64,000 nucleotides of DNA from Rhizobacter koreensis (GCF_013366375.1 NZ_JABWMJ010000001.1:186001-250000), one strand, 5' to 3'. Positions 36,999 through 47,355 are shown, counted from the first letter of the stretch. Translations and numbers: made by a program. Notes: a model not told the origin generated them from the letters alone.

Positions 36999-38639
36999 AT
37001 GTCCGACCTCACCCCGCCGGCGATCGAACGCGAAGTTCGGCGCCGCCGCACCTTCGCGATCATTTCGCACCCCGACGCCGGCAAGACCACGCTGACCGAG
37101 AAGCTGCTGCTGTTCTCGGGCGCGATCCAGATCGCGGGCTCGGTGAAGGCGCGCAAGGCGTCGCGCCACGCGACCTCCGACTGGATGGAGATCGAGAAGC
37201 AGCGCGGCATCTCGGTCGCCAGTTCGGTGATGCAGATGGAGTACCGCGACTGCGTCATCAACCTGCTCGACACGCCAGGCCACCAGGACTTCTCGGAAGA
37301 CACGTATCGCGTGCTGACCGCCGTCGACGCCGCGCTGATGGTGATCGACGCCGCCAACGGCGTCGAGCCGCAGACCCGCCGGCTGCTGCAGGTCTGCCGC
37401 GCCCGCAACACGCCGATCCTGACCTTCGTCAACAAGATGGACCGCGAGGTGCAGGAGCCGCTCGCGCTGATGGACGAGATCGAGCGCGAACTCGGCATGG
37501 AAGTCGTGCCGTTCACCTGGCCGGTCGGCATGGGCAAGACGTTCCATGGCGTGATGGACCTGCGCGCGCAGCAGATGCGCGTGTTCAAGCCGGGCGCCGA
37601 CCGCAACGAGGACGACGACGAGATCCTCGCCGGGCTCGACAACCCGGCTTATGCCGAGCGCTTCGGCGCGCCGTACGAACAGGCTGCCGGCGAGATCGAG
37701 CTGCTCACCGACGCGGCGCCGCCGTTCGACGAGGCGGCGTTCCTCGCGGGCCGGCAGACACCGATGTTCTTCGGGTCGGCGGTCAACAACTTCGGCGTGC
37801 GCGAGGTGCTCGACGCCCTCGTCGACCTCGCGCCGCCGCCCGACAAGCGGGTCGCGATCCAGCGCGAGGTGCTGCCCTCGGAACCGAAGTTCAGCGGCGT
37901 GGTGTTCAAGATCCAGGCCAACATGGACCCGGCGCACCGCGACCGCATCGCGTTCCTGCGCGTGGCGTCGGGTCACTTCGAGCGCGGCATGCGGCTCAAG
38001 GTCGTGCGCTCCGGCAAGGAACTGCGCCCGAACAGCGTCGTGAGCTTCCTCAGCCAGCGGCGCGAGCTGCTCGACGAGGCATTCGCCGGCGACATCATCG
38101 GCATTCCGAACCACGGCGTGCTGCAGCTCGGCGACACCCTCACCGAAGGCGAGCCGCTGCAGTTCACCGGGCTGCCGTTCTTCGCGCCCGAGATGTTCAG
38201 GAGCGTCGAAGTCGCCGATCCGCTGCGCACCAAGCAGCTGCGCGCCGGCCTCACCCAGCTCGGCGAGGAGGGCGCGATCCAGGTGTTCCGTCCCCTCGCC
38301 GGCTCGCTGCTGCTGCTCGGCGCGGTCGGCCAGCTGCAATTCGAGGTGGTCGCGCACCGCCTCGAGCACGAGTACGGCGTGAAGGCGCGCATCATGCCGA
38401 GCCGTTTCCAGGTCGCCCGCTGGGTCACCTGCCCGCCCGAAGCGGGCGGTCAGAAGGAATTGCAGCGCTTCATCGACGCCAACGCGCACCGGGTCGCCTA
38501 CGACGCGGTCGACGCGCCGACGGTGCTGGTCGAGTACGCGCCCGAGCTGCGCGCGATCGAGTCGAACTGGCCGCAGATCCGCTTCCATGCGTTGCGCGAG
38601 CACGCCGGGCTGGTGTTCCAGCGCCAGCTCGAAGGCTGA
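36999..38639 (+). CDS. prfC: Peptide chain release factor 3
   Basis: 546-residue translational GTPase that recycles RF1/RF2. G1 is SHPDAGKTTLTEK, G3 DTPGHQDFSEDTYR, G4 NKMD; the C-terminal domains are complete (HALREHAGLVFQRQLEG). No frameshift. It is 67 bases downstream of pldA on the same strand; its own promoter may lie in that gap. Confidence 0.97.
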   Translation: MSDLTPPAIEREVRRRRTFAIISHPDAGKTTLTEKLLLFSGAIQIAGSVKARKASRHATSDWMEIEKQRGISVASSVMQMEYRDCVINLLDTPGHQDFSEDTYRVLTAVDAALMVIDAANGVEPQTRRLLQVCRARNTPILTFVNKMDREVQEPLALMDEIERELGMEVVPFTWPVGMGKTFHGVMDLRAQQMRVFKPGADRNEDDDEILAGLDNPAYAERFGAPYEQAAGEIELLTDAAPPFDEAAFLAGRQTPMFFGSAVNNFGVREVLDALVDLAPPPDKRVAIQREVLPSEPKFSGVVFKIQANMDPAHRDRIAFLRVASGHFERGMRLKVVRSGKELRPNSVVSFLSQRRELLDEAFAGDIIGIPNHGVLQLGDTLTEGEPLQFTGLPFFAPEMFRSVEVADPLRTKQLRAGLTQLGEEGAIQVFRPLAGSLLLLGAVGQLQFEVVAHRLEHEYGVKARIMPSRFQVARWVTCPPEAGGQKELQRFIDANAHRVAYDAVDAPTVLVEYAPELRAIESNWPQIRFHALREHAGLVFQRQLEG

Positions 38640-38955
38640 CTGCGCGGCCGATCGGTGTCGGGGCGACCCGTCGGCGCGAGCTCGGCGTGCCCTGATCCCG
38701 GTCCGACGGCGGACCGGCTGAACGACCACCGTCCCGCAAGCGACGCAGCGCTGACGCCCTGTGGGGAACCGAGCCAGCCGGCCCTCCGGAAGCGGCCGAG
38801 GCGTCGCGCCACGCTTGCGGCTCGGTGGATTCCCGCACGCCGGATTCACGGCGTCGATGACGAGCATCGAAATTCGTCACTTCCGGCCTTGGCAGCCGGT
38901 TCCTATCCTTGTTGCGGGCCGACGCAGAGCGGCCGACCCCCACAAGGAGACAACC
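38640..38955. other. Intergenic region between prfC and the amidohydrolase gene
   Basis: 316 bases with no convincing reading frame. A TGACGA / TCGTCA inverted repeat (10-base spacer, 38858-38879) and an AAGGAGA Shine-Dalgarno just before the amidohydrolase ATG are the only structured elements. No intrinsic terminator for prfC was seen. Confidence 0.4.
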
Positions 38956-40668
38956 ATGAAGAGCCTCTGGTACGGCGCTCCCGGCGCCTGGTTGCGGGGC
39001 CTCGCCGCCGCGACGCTGCTGCTGGCCGGTGCCGCCGTCTCGGCGAACGACGCCGATCGGGATCGCGACCGCGACAACGACTGCCCGCACGGTCGCGACA
39101 TCACGCTGATCAACGGGCGCATCCACACGATGGACGCGTCGAATCGCGTCGTCTCGACGCTGACGATCCACGACGACCGATTCGCGGCGGTCGGACGCGC
39201 GTCGTTCGCGTTCGGCGAGCACTGCCAGCAGGTGGTCGACCTCGGGGGTCGCACCGTGCTGCCGGGCCTGGTCGACAACCACAACCACATCGTGCTGCTC
39301 GGCATCCGGCCCGGCTATCACACGCCGATCGAGACCGCGCGCACATTCGCCGACATTGCGTCGACCTACCGCATGCGCATCCGCAACGCGCCGGCTGGCG
39401 CGTTCATCACCTCGATCGGCGGCTTCAACCCGGCGCAGTTCGTCGAGAAGCGGCTGCCGACGCTCGCCGAGCTCGACGCGATCGCGCCGTCGAACCCGGT
39501 CTACCTGCAGGTGGCGTTCACCGGCCCGTCGGTCACCAACTCGGCCGGACGTGCGTTCTTCACAAGCCGCGGCATCGCGGTCGGCGCCGACGGCTCGATC
39601 GCCGCCAACGCCCCGACGGTGGCGGCACTGAACGCGCTGCGCTCCGTGCAGACGTTCGACGACAAGAAGCGCGGCACGCTCGACGCCATGGCGTACGCCG
39701 CCGCGCTCGGCGTCACGTCCAACTTCGACATGGGGGGCTTCCTGATCCCCGGCTCGCCGAACCACGAGGACGAGTTCACCTTCGACGGCGCCGCGAGCTG
39801 GGACCCGTACACCGCGTACGACCCGATCCTCGAGCTGCATCGCAACGGGCAGATGAAGGTGCGGGTGCGCGTGTTCTTCCTCAGCATGGACAACTCGCTC
39901 GCCATCCCGATCCTGTCGCGCCGCGTCGAGAACGCGTTCCGCGAGTTCGGCAACGACTGGCTGAAGACCGCCGGGCTTGGCGAGTTCATCACCAACTGGC
40001 CGCTGTTCGGGCAGGTGGTGCTGCCGGCCAACTACCCCGCGGCGGTGCGCAAGGCCGCCCAGCGCGGCTGGATCTATCAGCAGCACACGCTGTCGTCGGC
40101 CGAGGACAACGCGGCCATCACCGCCTGGGAACAGCTCAACGCGCAGGTGCCGATCGCGCCGCTGCACTGGTCGCTGGCGCACGCGATGACGATCACGCCG
40201 CAGAACGTGCAGCGCCTGAAGGCGATGGGCGCCGGGCTGGCGCTGCACGGCTTCCGCTACCTCGCCGGTACGCCGGCCGCGGCTGGGCCGCCGTACCGGA
40301 TGATCCTCGACAGCGGCATCAAGGTCGGCGCCGGCTCGGACTCGGCGCAGATCTCGGCGCTCAACCCGTGGCTGATGCTGTACTACATGACAACCGGGAA
40401 GAACAGCTCGGGCGAGCTGATCAACGCCGGCCAGACGCTGACCCGCCAGGAGGCGATCCGCCTCTACACCGCGGCGAACGGCTGGTTCAGCAAGGAAGAG
40501 GACAAGATCGGCTCGATCGAGGGCGGCAAGCTCGCCGACCTGGTGGTGCTGAACGACGACTACTTCCGCGTTCCGGACGAGTCGCTGAAGAAGCTGCGCT
40601 CGGTGCTGACGATCGTCGGCGGCAAGGTGGTGCACAACAGCGGCGACGTGCGGATGTACGGGTTCTGA
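38956..40668 (+). CDS. Exported amidohydrolase (YtcJ-like, amidohydrolase 3)
   Basis: 570 residues with a Sec signal peptide (GLAAATLLLAGAAVSA) followed by an Asp/Arg repeat (DADRDRDRDND). The metal-dependent hydrolase fold begins with ITLINGRIHTMD, and the HxH metal motif is GLVDNHNHIVLL. Further conserved segments are PLHWSLAHA, GAGSDSAQIS and EGGKLADLVVLNDD. The substrate is unknown; relatives act on amides or cyclic imides. An AAGGAGA Shine-Dalgarno supports the ATG. The export signal is notable because many YtcJ-like enzymes are cytoplasmic. Confidence 0.88.
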   Translation: MKSLWYGAPGAWLRGLAAATLLLAGAAVSANDADRDRDRDNDCPHGRDITLINGRIHTMDASNRVVSTLTIHDDRFAAVGRASFAFGEHCQQVVDLGGRTVLPGLVDNHNHIVLLGIRPGYHTPIETARTFADIASTYRMRIRNAPAGAFITSIGGFNPAQFVEKRLPTLAELDAIAPSNPVYLQVAFTGPSVTNSAGRAFFTSRGIAVGADGSIAANAPTVAALNALRSVQTFDDKKRGTLDAMAYAAALGVTSNFDMGGFLIPGSPNHEDEFTFDGAASWDPYTAYDPILELHRNGQMKVRVRVFFLSMDNSLAIPILSRRVENAFREFGNDWLKTAGLGEFITNWPLFGQVVLPANYPAAVRKAAQRGWIYQQHTLSSAEDNAAITAWEQLNAQVPIAPLHWSLAHAMTITPQNVQRLKAMGAGLALHGFRYLAGTPAAAGPPYRMILDSGIKVGAGSDSAQISALNPWLMLYYMTTGKNSSGELINAGQTLTRQEAIRLYTAANGWFSKEEDKIGSIEGGKLADLVVLNDDYFRVPDESLKKLRSVLTIVGGKVVHNSGDVRMYGF

Positions 40669-40856
40669 ACGCGCACCCCGCAGGGTGCCTGGCAGCGGGG
40701 CTGCGGCAGTCCGCCAGCGCCGCGCGCGGCCCCGCCAGCTGAACCGCGGGTGCGGCCCGCGCCGGCAGCCGTCGATGCCGCGCCGCCGCGGCCGCGCTCG
40801 TCGCGCGGCGCTCCGCTGCGCGAGGTCGCAGTCCGGCCACCCCCGACAATCGCGGC

Positions 40857-41723
40857 ATGGCCACGCTGCCCGCGCCCTCCCGCCTTTCGCTCTACCTCGA
40901 CCTCATCCGCTGGGATCGTCCGGCGGGCACCTGGCTGCTGCTCTGGCCGACGCTCGCCGCGCTATGGATCGCGGCGCGGGGCTTTCCGGGCTGGCACCTG
41001 CTCGTGGTGTTCACGCTCGGCACCTTCCTGATGCGCAGCGCCGGCTGCGCGGTCAACGACGTCGCCGACCGCGACTTCGACCGCCACGTCAAGCGCACCG
41101 CCAACCGGCCGGTGACGAGCGGCCGCGTCAGCGTGCGCGAGGCGCTCATGCTGGGCGCCGCGCTCGCGCTCGTCGCGTTCGCACTGGTGCTGACCACCAC
41201 GCCGGCGGCGGTCGCCTGGAGCGTCGCGGCGCTGGCCGTGACATTGGTCTATCCATTCAGTAAGCGCGTGCTGTCGATGCCGCAGGCGGTGCTCGGGGTC
41301 GCCTTCAGCTTCGGCATTCCGATGGCGTTCGCCGCGGTGCTCGGCCAGGTGCCGGCGATCGCCTGGGCGCTGCTCGCCGGCAACCTGTTCTGGGTGCTCG
41401 CCTACGACACCGAGTACGCCATGGTCGACCGCGACGACGACCTCAGGATCGGCATCAAGACGTCCGCCATCACGCTCGGCCGCTTCGACGTGATCGGCGT
41501 GATGGCGTTCTATGCCGTGTACCTGGCGAGCTGGGCCGCGATCGGCGCCCGGCTCGAACTCGGCGCCGCGTTCTACCTCGGCATCGCCACCGCCGCGGGG
41601 ATCGCGGCCTGGCACTACACGCTGATCCGCGACCGCTCGCGCGAAGGCTGCTTTCGCGCCTTCCGACTCAACCACTGGGTCGGCTTCGCGGTGTTCGCCG
41701 GCGTGGTCGCCGGGCTGATCTGA
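40857..41723 (+). CDS. ubiA: 4-hydroxybenzoate polyprenyltransferase
   Basis: 288-residue inner-membrane prenyltransferase that attaches the polyprenyl tail to 4-hydroxybenzoate in ubiquinone synthesis. The two Asp-rich motifs are [15 protein letters not shown] and [12 protein letters not shown], and about eight helices are visible. The motif with Asn-Asp followed by DxxxD and [10 protein letters not shown] is typical of UbiA. No ubiC gene is adjacent. Confidence 0.96.
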   Translation: MATLPAPSRLSLYLDLIRWDRPAGTWLLLWPTLAALWIAARGFPGWHLLVVFTLGTFLMRSAGCAVNDVADRDFDRHVKRTANRPVTSGRVSVREALMLGAALALVAFALVLTTTPAAVAWSVAALAVTLVYPFSKRVLSMPQAVLGVAFSFGIPMAFAAVLGQVPAIAWALLAGNLFWVLAYDTEYAMVDRDDDLRIGIKTSAITLGRFDVIGVMAFYAVYLASWAAIGARLELGAAFYLGIATAAGIAAWHYTLIRDRSREGCFRAFRLNHWVGFAVFAGVVAGLI

Positions 41724-41731
41724 CATGAAAG

Positions 41732-41762
41732 AGGCGCTGCGCGACGGTTCGCGCGAGCGCCT
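41732..41762. terminator. Stem-loop between convergent ubiA and glutamate dehydrogenase genes
   Basis: AGGCGCT-GCGCG pairs with CGCGC-AGCGCCT (one bulged G) around a 6-base loop. There is no T-run on the plus side; on the minus side the stem is followed by CTTTCATG. It may end either transcript, but a classical U-tract is missing. Confidence 0.4.
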
Positions 41763-41804
41763 GGGTGTCCGAGCGGCGCAGCCCTCGCGGTCGGGAACCT
41801 CTGC

Positions 41805-43076
41805 TCAGGGATAGAGGCCGCGCTCCTCGCGCGCCATCAGGATGCGCTCGCAGGCGACCGCGTAGGTCGCGGTCCGCAGGCTGATCTTGTAGTGGTCGGC
41901 GGTGTCCCAGATCTTGCGCAGCGCGTCGACCATGATGCGGTCGAGGCGCGCGTTGATCTCGTCCTCGCTCCAGAAGAAGCTCGAGAAGTCCTGCACCCAC
42001 TCGAAGTAGCTGACCGTCACGCCGCCGGCGTTGCAGATGACGTCGGGCACCACCAGCACGTTGCGGTCGGCGAGCACGTCGTCGGCCTGCGGAAGGGTCG
42101 GACCATTCGCGCCTTCGAGCACCAGCTTCGCCTTGATGCGCTGCGCGCGCTCGGGCGTGATCTGGCCTTCGAGCGCGGCCGGGATCAGGATGTCGCACTC
42201 GACGTCCCAGAACGCCTCGCGGTCGACGCGCTCGGCGTCGGCGTAGTTGGCGATGCCGCCGTCGCGGCGCAGCACCTCGTTCGCCTTGGCGAGGTCGAAG
42301 CCGCCGGGGTTGACCAGGGTCGCGCTGTGGTCCTGCACCGCGACCAGCCTGGCGCCGGCCTGCACGAACAGCTCGGCGGCCGAGCCGCCGACGTTGCCCA
42401 TGCCCTGCACCGCGATGCGCGCACCTTCGAGCGGCAGGCCGATGCGGGTCGCGGCCTCGCGGCCGGTGACGAACACGCCGCGCCCGGTGGCCTTGACGCG
42501 GCCCAGCGAGCCGCCCAGGTGCAGGGGCTTGCCGGTGACGACGCCGGTCGCTGTCATGCCGGTGTTCATCGAGTACGTGTCCATCATCCAGGCCATGATC
42601 TGGCCGTTGGTGTTCACGTCGGGCGCCGGGATGTCGCGCTGCGGGCCGATGATGATGCCGATCTCGCTCGTGTAGCGCCGCGTCATGCGCTCGAGCTCCT
42701 TCTCGGACAGCTTCTTGGGATCGACGCGGATGCCGCCCTTGGCGCCGCCGTACGGCAGGTTGACGGCGGCGCACTTGATCGTCATCCACGCGGAAAGCGC
42801 CATCACCTCTTCCAGCGTCACGTCGGGGTGGAAGCGGATGCCGCCCTTGCCGGGCCCACGCGAGAGGTTGTGCTGCACCCGGTAGCCCTCGAAGTGGGCC
42901 ACGCTGCCATCGTCCATCTCGATCGGCACGTCGACGATCAGCGCGCGCTTGGGGCGCTTGAGCGTCTCGGCCCAGCGCGCGAGCGGCCCCAGATAGGGCA
43001 GCACGCGGTCGACTTGCGACAGATAGGTGTGCCAGGGGCTCGTCAGGGTGGGCGTCAGGTAGGACAGGTAACTCAT
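41805..43076 (-). CDS. Glu/Leu/Phe/Val-family dehydrogenase, probably glutamate dehydrogenase
   Basis: 423 residues; oxidative deamination of an amino acid, most likely glutamate, with NAD(P). Catalytic region: [13 protein letters not shown] and [13 protein letters not shown] with the active-site lysines. The Rossmann nucleotide-binding site is [14 protein letters not shown]. The length is typical of hexameric GDH (about 420). GGAG precedes the ATG. Transcribed alone and convergent with ubiA; proC follows upstream on the same strand after 125 bases. Coenzyme preference is not decided. Confidence 0.92.
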   Translation of the reverse strand: MSYLSYLTPTLTSPWHTYLSQVDRVLPYLGPLARWAETLKRPKRALIVDVPIEMDDGSVAHFEGYRVQHNLSRGPGKGGIRFHPDVTLEEVMALSAWMTIKCAAVNLPYGGAKGGIRVDPKKLSEKELERMTRRYTSEIGIIIGPQRDIPAPDVNTNGQIMAWMMDTYSMNTGMTATGVVTGKPLHLGGSLGRVKATGRGVFVTGREAATRIGLPLEGARIAVQGMGNVGGSAAELFVQAGARLVAVQDHSATLVNPGGFDLAKANEVLRRDGGIANYADAERVDREAFWDVECDILIPAALEGQITPERAQRIKAKLVLEGANGPTLPQADDVLADRNVLVVPDVICNAGGVTVSYFEWVQDFSSFFWSEDEINARLDRIMVDALRKIWDTADHYKISLRTATYAVACERILMAREERGLYP

Positions 43077-43201
43077 TCAGGGCTCCGAAGAAGGGGCGCT
43101 CGCATGGCGCCCAGCGAGACTGTAGGGGCAAGCGCAGCCCCGCTTCGTGACATCCCTGCCCCGCGTGCCGGACCGCGGCAGCGCCGCGCGCGAGGCTCGG
43201 G

Positions 43202-44011
43202 TCAGCCGAACTCGTCGCCCAGCTCGGCGGCACGCCGCCGCGCCGCCTCGAGCGCCGCGCCGAACGCCGCGCGCACGCCGTGCGCGTCGAGTGTCGCCAG
43301 CGCCGCGGCGGTGGTGCCGCCCTTGGAGGTGACCTGCTCGCGCAACCGGCCGAGCGGCTCGCTGGAACCTTGCGCGAGGGACGCCGCGCCGGCACACGTG
43401 GCGAGCGCGAGGCGCCGGCCCTGCTCGGCGCTGAGCCCCATTGCGGTCGCGGCGTCGGCCATCGCCTCGGCGACGTAGAACACGTAGGCGGGACCCGAGC
43501 CGGAGAGCGCGGTGACCGCGTCGAGCTGCACCTCGGCGTCGACCCACAGCACCTCGCCGGTCGGCGCGAGCAGCGCCTCGACGCGTGCCCGCTCGTCCGC
43601 GCCGACCTCGGGGCGCGCGTAGAGCCCGGCGATGCCGCGCCCGATCAGCGCCGGCGTGTTCGGCATCGCCCGCACCACGCGCTCGTTGTCGAGCGCACGC
43701 GCGATCGCCTCGCTGCGGATGCCCGCCATCACGCTGAGGTGGAGCGCGGCGGCGACGTGCGACGCGCACGGCGCGGCGGCGGCCTTGAAGTACTGCGGCT
43801 TGACGGCCCACACGACGAGCCCGGCGCCGGCCAGCGACGCGTCGGCGGCGCCGAGCGTGCGCACGCCGAAGCGTGCCGCCAGGCGCTCGCGCTGGCCTGG
43901 ATCGGGGTCGACGACGACGATCCCGGGCGCGTGGCCCTCGCTGCGCTCGACGAGGCCGCCGATGAGCGCGCTGGCCATGTTGCCGCCGCCGATGAATGCG
44001 ATGCTGTCCAT
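43202..44011 (-). CDS. proC: Pyrroline-5-carboxylate reductase
   Basis: 269 residues; last step of proline synthesis, NAD(P)H-dependent. The N-terminal Rossmann motif is AFIGGGNMASALIGGL, and the C-terminal family signature contains VTALSGSGPAYVF and REQVTSKGGTTAAAL. The ATG at 44011 directly precedes the Rossmann strand. The upstream neighbour is yggS on the same strand, a common pairing. Confidence 0.96.
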   Translation of the reverse strand: MDSIAFIGGGNMASALIGGLVERSEGHAPGIVVVDPDPGQRERLAARFGVRTLGAADASLAGAGLVVWAVKPQYFKAAAAPCASHVAAALHLSVMAGIRSEAIARALDNERVVRAMPNTPALIGRGIAGLYARPEVGADERARVEALLAPTGEVLWVDAEVQLDAVTALSGSGPAYVFYVAEAMADAATAMGLSAEQGRRLALATCAGAASLAQGSSEPLGRLREQVTSKGGTTAAALATLDAHGVRAAFGAALEAARRRAAELGDEFG

Positions 44012-44160
44012 CGCGGCAGTGTAAGGAGCCCCCGTTGCGTCGCGCCGCTTCAGCCGGCACCCTTCGCAGCGCACCGTCTTCAGGGCACGCCTCTACTTCA
44101 GCGACGGCGCAGGAGAGCGCTGCCCTCGATGCCGCGGAGCCGGACCCCGGCTCCGCTCGA

Positions 44161-44847
44161 TCAGCGGGCGCGCGTTCCGAAAATGGCCGAGCCGACGCGC
44201 ACGATGGTCGCACCCTCGGCGATCGCCGCCTCGAGATCGTCGCTCATGCCGATCGACAGGGTGTCGAGCCCGTGGCCGCGCGCCCGGAGCGCATCGAAAA
44301 GCTTGCGCAAGGCGCGATGCGGCGCGCGCTGCGCCGCGACCTCCGTCGACGGCTCCGGGATCGCCATGAGGCCGCGCAGACGCAGCGCCGGCAGCCCCGC
44401 GACCGCGGCGGCGAGCGCCTCCACCTCCTCGGGCGCGACGCCGCTCTTCGTCGCCTCGCCGCTGATGTTGACCTGGAGGCACACCGAAAGCGGCGCCAGA
44501 CCCGCCGGCCGCTGCGCCGACAGCCGCTCGGCAATCTTGAGCCGGTCGACGCTGTGGACCCAGTCGAAGCGCTCCGCCACGATGCGCGTCTTGTTGCTCT
44601 GCAGCGGTCCGATCAGGTGCCACTCGAGGCGCTCGCGGAGGTCGGCGAGCGTCTCGATCTTGTCGACGCCCTCCTGCACGAGGTTCTCGCCGAAGCGCGT
44701 CTGCCCCGCGGCGACCGCCTCGCGGACGCTCGTTGCAGGAAAGAACTTGCTCACCGCGAGCAGCGTGACGCTTTGCACGGGCCTTCCGGCTGCCGCGCAC
44801 GCGCGTGCGATGCGCCCTCGCACGCTTTCGAGGTTTGCTGCGATCAT
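44161..44847 (-). CDS. yggS: PLP homeostasis protein YggS/PLPBP
   Basis: 228 residues; a single-domain fold-type III PLP-binding protein without known catalytic activity that buffers PLP and affects amino-acid and vitamin B6 balance. The PLP Lys is in LLAVSKFFP, and the conserved FGENLVQE and HLIGPLQSNK segments are present. It is divergent from pilT, as in many proteobacteria; proC follows after 149 bases. Confidence 0.95.
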   Translation of the reverse strand: MIAANLESVRGRIARACAAAGRPVQSVTLLAVSKFFPATSVREAVAAGQTRFGENLVQEGVDKIETLADLRERLEWHLIGPLQSNKTRIVAERFDWVHSVDRLKIAERLSAQRPAGLAPLSVCLQVNISGEATKSGVAPEEVEALAAAVAGLPALRLRGLMAIPEPSTEVAAQRAPHRALRKLFDALRARGHGLDTLSIGMSDDLEAAIAEGATIVRVGSAIFGTRAR

Positions 44848-45020
44848 TGCGCCACTGCGTCCGACAGCGCCGGGCACCCTCTCGAACCGCGCGCGTCGAC
44901 AGCCGCCGGCCACCCCGGGCCGGCGACCGCCTGCCACGGTGCGCGTGGCATTGCGCCTGGCCACGGCTCACGGACCCGCTCCGTGCCGACTCTCATCTGC
45001 CGCCCCACCGCTCGAGGCCC

Positions 45021-46064
45021 ATGGACATCACCCAACTGCTTGCGTTCTCCGTCAAGAACAAGGCATCCGACCTGCACCTCTCGGCCGGCCTGCCGCCGAT
45101 GATCCGGGTCCATGGCGACGTGCGCCGGATCAATGTCGACCCGCTCGAGCACAAGCACGTGCACGACATGGTCTACGACATCATGAACGATTCGCAGCGC
45201 AAGGCGTACGAGGAGACGCTGGAGTGCGACTTCTCGTTCGAGATCCAGGGTCTGGCGCGCTTCCGCGTCAACGCGTTCAACCAGAACCGCGGCGCCGGCG
45301 CCGTGTTCCGGACGATTCCGTCGAAGATCCTCACGCTCGAGCAACTGAACTGCCCGCCCGTGTTCGCCGAGCTGGCGCTCAAGCCGCGCGGCATGGTGCT
45401 GGTGACCGGCCCGACCGGCTCGGGCAAGTCGACCACGCTGGCCGCGATGGTGAACCACCTCAACGAGAACGAGTTCGGCCACATCCTGACGGTCGAGGAC
45501 CCGATCGAGTTCGTGCACGAGTCGAAGAAGAGCCTCGTCAACCAGCGCGAGGTCGGCCCGCATACGCTCAGCTTCGCGAACGCGCTGCGCTCGGCGCTGC
45601 GCGAGGACCCGGACTGCATCCTGGTCGGCGAGATGCGCGACCTCGAGACGATCCGCCTGGCGCTCACCGCCGCCGAGACCGGCCACCTGGTATTCGGCAC
45701 GCTGCACACCTCGAGCGCCGCCAAGACGGTCGACCGCATCGTCGACGTGTTCCCGGCCGCCGAGAAGGAAATGGTCCGCTCGATGCTGTCGGAGTCGCTG
45801 ATCGGCGTGATCTCGCAGACCCTCATGAAGACCAAGGACGGCTCCGGCCGCGTCGCCGCGCACGAGATCATGCTCGGCAACGCGGCGATCCGGAACCTGA
45901 TCCGCGAGAACAAGGTCGCCCAGATGTACTCGGCGATCCAGACCGGCAACAACGTCGGCATGCAGACGCTCGACCAGAACCTCGCGGACCTCGTGCGCCG
46001 TAACATCGTCACGGCCTCCGAAGCCCGCGCCAAGGCCAAGTTCCCCGAGAACTTCCCGGGGTGA
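45021..46064 (+). CDS. pilT: Type IV pilus retraction ATPase PilT
   Basis: 347 residues; hexameric motor powering pilus retraction for twitching. Walker A is GPTGSGKSTTLAAMV, the Asp box precedes VEDPIEFVHES, Walker B is in CILVGEMRD, and the His box is FGTLHTSSAAKT. The C-terminal AIRNLIREN motif needed for retraction is present. It pairs with pilU 103 bases downstream and is divergent from yggS. Confidence 0.97.
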   Translation: MDITQLLAFSVKNKASDLHLSAGLPPMIRVHGDVRRINVDPLEHKHVHDMVYDIMNDSQRKAYEETLECDFSFEIQGLARFRVNAFNQNRGAGAVFRTIPSKILTLEQLNCPPVFAELALKPRGMVLVTGPTGSGKSTTLAAMVNHLNENEFGHILTVEDPIEFVHESKKSLVNQREVGPHTLSFANALRSALREDPDCILVGEMRDLETIRLALTAAETGHLVFGTLHTSSAAKTVDRIVDVFPAAEKEMVRSMLSESLIGVISQTLMKTKDGSGRVAAHEIMLGNAAIRNLIRENKVAQMYSAIQTGNNVGMQTLDQNLADLVRRNIVTASEARAKAKFPENFPG

Positions 46065-46081
46065 GTCGGGACGACTCCGGG

Positions 46082-46099
46082 ACCGCGCTTGCAAGCGCG
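46082..46099. repeat. Perfect 18-base palindrome between pilT and pilU
   Basis: CCGCGCTTG-CAAGCGCGG is a perfect inverted repeat just after the pilT stop, preceded by a second small stem (GAGTC/GACTC). There is no T-tract, so it is more likely an RNA-stability or partial-termination structure, or a protein-binding site, than a terminator. Confidence 0.6.
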
Positions 46100-46167
46100 G
46101 GCTTGGGCAAGAGGGCCGACTTCCAGACAACAGCGCCGAGCGCCCGCGCAACGAACACTGAGCCTCC

Positions 46168-47304
46168 ATGGAACGCGATCAAGCCTCCAAGTTCGTAACC
46201 GACCTGCTGCGCCTCATGGTGTCGCGCAACGGCTCGGACCTGTTCCTCACGGCCGACTTTCCGCCGGCGATCAAGGTCGACGGCAAGGTGACGAAGGTGT
46301 CGCCGCAGCCGCTCACCGGCCAGCACACGCTGGCCCTGACGCGGTCGATCATGAACGACAAGCAGGCCGCCGAGTTCGAGCGCACCAAGGAGTGCAACTT
46401 CGCGGTCGCGCCGGTGGGCCTCGGTCGCTTTCGCGTCAATGCGTTCGTGCAGCAGGGCAACGTCGGCCTGGTGATGCGGACCATCCCGCAGCAGATCCCG
46501 AGCATCGATTCGCTCACCCTGCCGCCGGTGCTCAAGGAGGTCGCGATGACCAAGCGCGGCCTCGTGATCTTCGTCGGCGCCACCGGCTCCGGCAAGAGCA
46601 CCTCGCTCGCCGCGATGGTCGACCACCGCAACGAGAACTCGTACGGTCACATCATCACTATCGAGGATCCGGTCGAGTTCGTGCACCAGCACAAGAACTG
46701 CATCGTCACGCAGCGCGAGGTCGGCATCGATACCGACGACTGGGGCATCGCGCTCAAGAACACGCTGCGTCAGGCACCGGACGTGATCCTGATGGGCGAG
46801 ATCCGGGACCGCGAGACCATGGAGCACGCGGTCGCGTTCGCCGAGACCGGTCACCTGTGCATGGCGACGCTGCACGCCAACAGCGCCAACCAGGCACTCG
46901 ACCGCGTCATCAACTTCTTTCCCGAAGAGCGCCGCGCGCAGCTCCTGATGGACCTGTCGCTCAACCTGAAGGCGCTGGTGTCGCAGCGGCTGCTGCCGCG
47001 CCAGGAAGGCAAGGGCCGTGTCGCCGCGGTCGAGATCCTGCTCAACACGCCGCTGGTCTCGGACCTGATCTTCAAGGGCGACGTCGCCGAGATCAAGGAG
47101 ATCATGAAGCGCTCGCGCGAACTCGGCATGCAGACCTTCGACCAGGCGTTGTTCGACCTGTACGAGGCCGAGACCATCACCTTCGAGGACGCGCTGCGCA
47201 ACGCCGACTCGGTGAACGACCTGCGCCTGCAGATCAAGCTGCACAGCCGTCGCGCGCGCAGCGCCGACCTCAGTGCCGGCACCGAGCACATGCACATCAT
47301 CTAA
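46168..47304 (+). CDS. pilU: PilT-like retraction accessory ATPase PilU
   Basis: 378 residues; PilT paralogue that supports PilT-driven retraction. Walker A GATGSGKSTSLAAMV, IEDPVEFVHQHKN and CMATLHANSANQALDR are present. The C-terminus ends SAGTEHMHII and differs from PilT. A strong terminator follows 23 bases after the stop. Confidence 0.95.
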   Translation: MERDQASKFVTDLLRLMVSRNGSDLFLTADFPPAIKVDGKVTKVSPQPLTGQHTLALTRSIMNDKQAAEFERTKECNFAVAPVGLGRFRVNAFVQQGNVGLVMRTIPQQIPSIDSLTLPPVLKEVAMTKRGLVIFVGATGSGKSTSLAAMVDHRNENSYGHIITIEDPVEFVHQHKNCIVTQREVGIDTDDWGIALKNTLRQAPDVILMGEIRDRETMEHAVAFAETGHLCMATLHANSANQALDRVINFFPEERRAQLLMDLSLNLKALVSQRLLPRQEGKGRVAAVEILLNTPLVSDLIFKGDVAEIKEIMKRSRELGMQTFDQALFDLYEAETITFEDALRNADSVNDLRLQIKLHSRRARSADLSAGTEHMHII

Positions 47305-47326
47305 TTGGACGCTTCGCTGAGTTCAA

Positions 47327-47355
47327 GACGGCCTCTTCGAGGCCGTCATGTTTTT
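47327..47355 (+). terminator. Rho-independent terminator of pilTU
   Basis: A 9-bp perfect stem GACGGCCTC/GAGGCCGTC with a TTC loop is followed by ATG and five T residues. It ends the pilT-pilU unit. Its T-tract abuts the Shine-Dalgarno of the next gene. Confidence 0.85.

Noticed and set aside
38858-38879. TGACGA / TCGTCA inverted repeat upstream of the amidohydrolase gene, considered as an operator.
   Set aside because: Only six-base arms with no local regulator; expected often by chance in a region this long.
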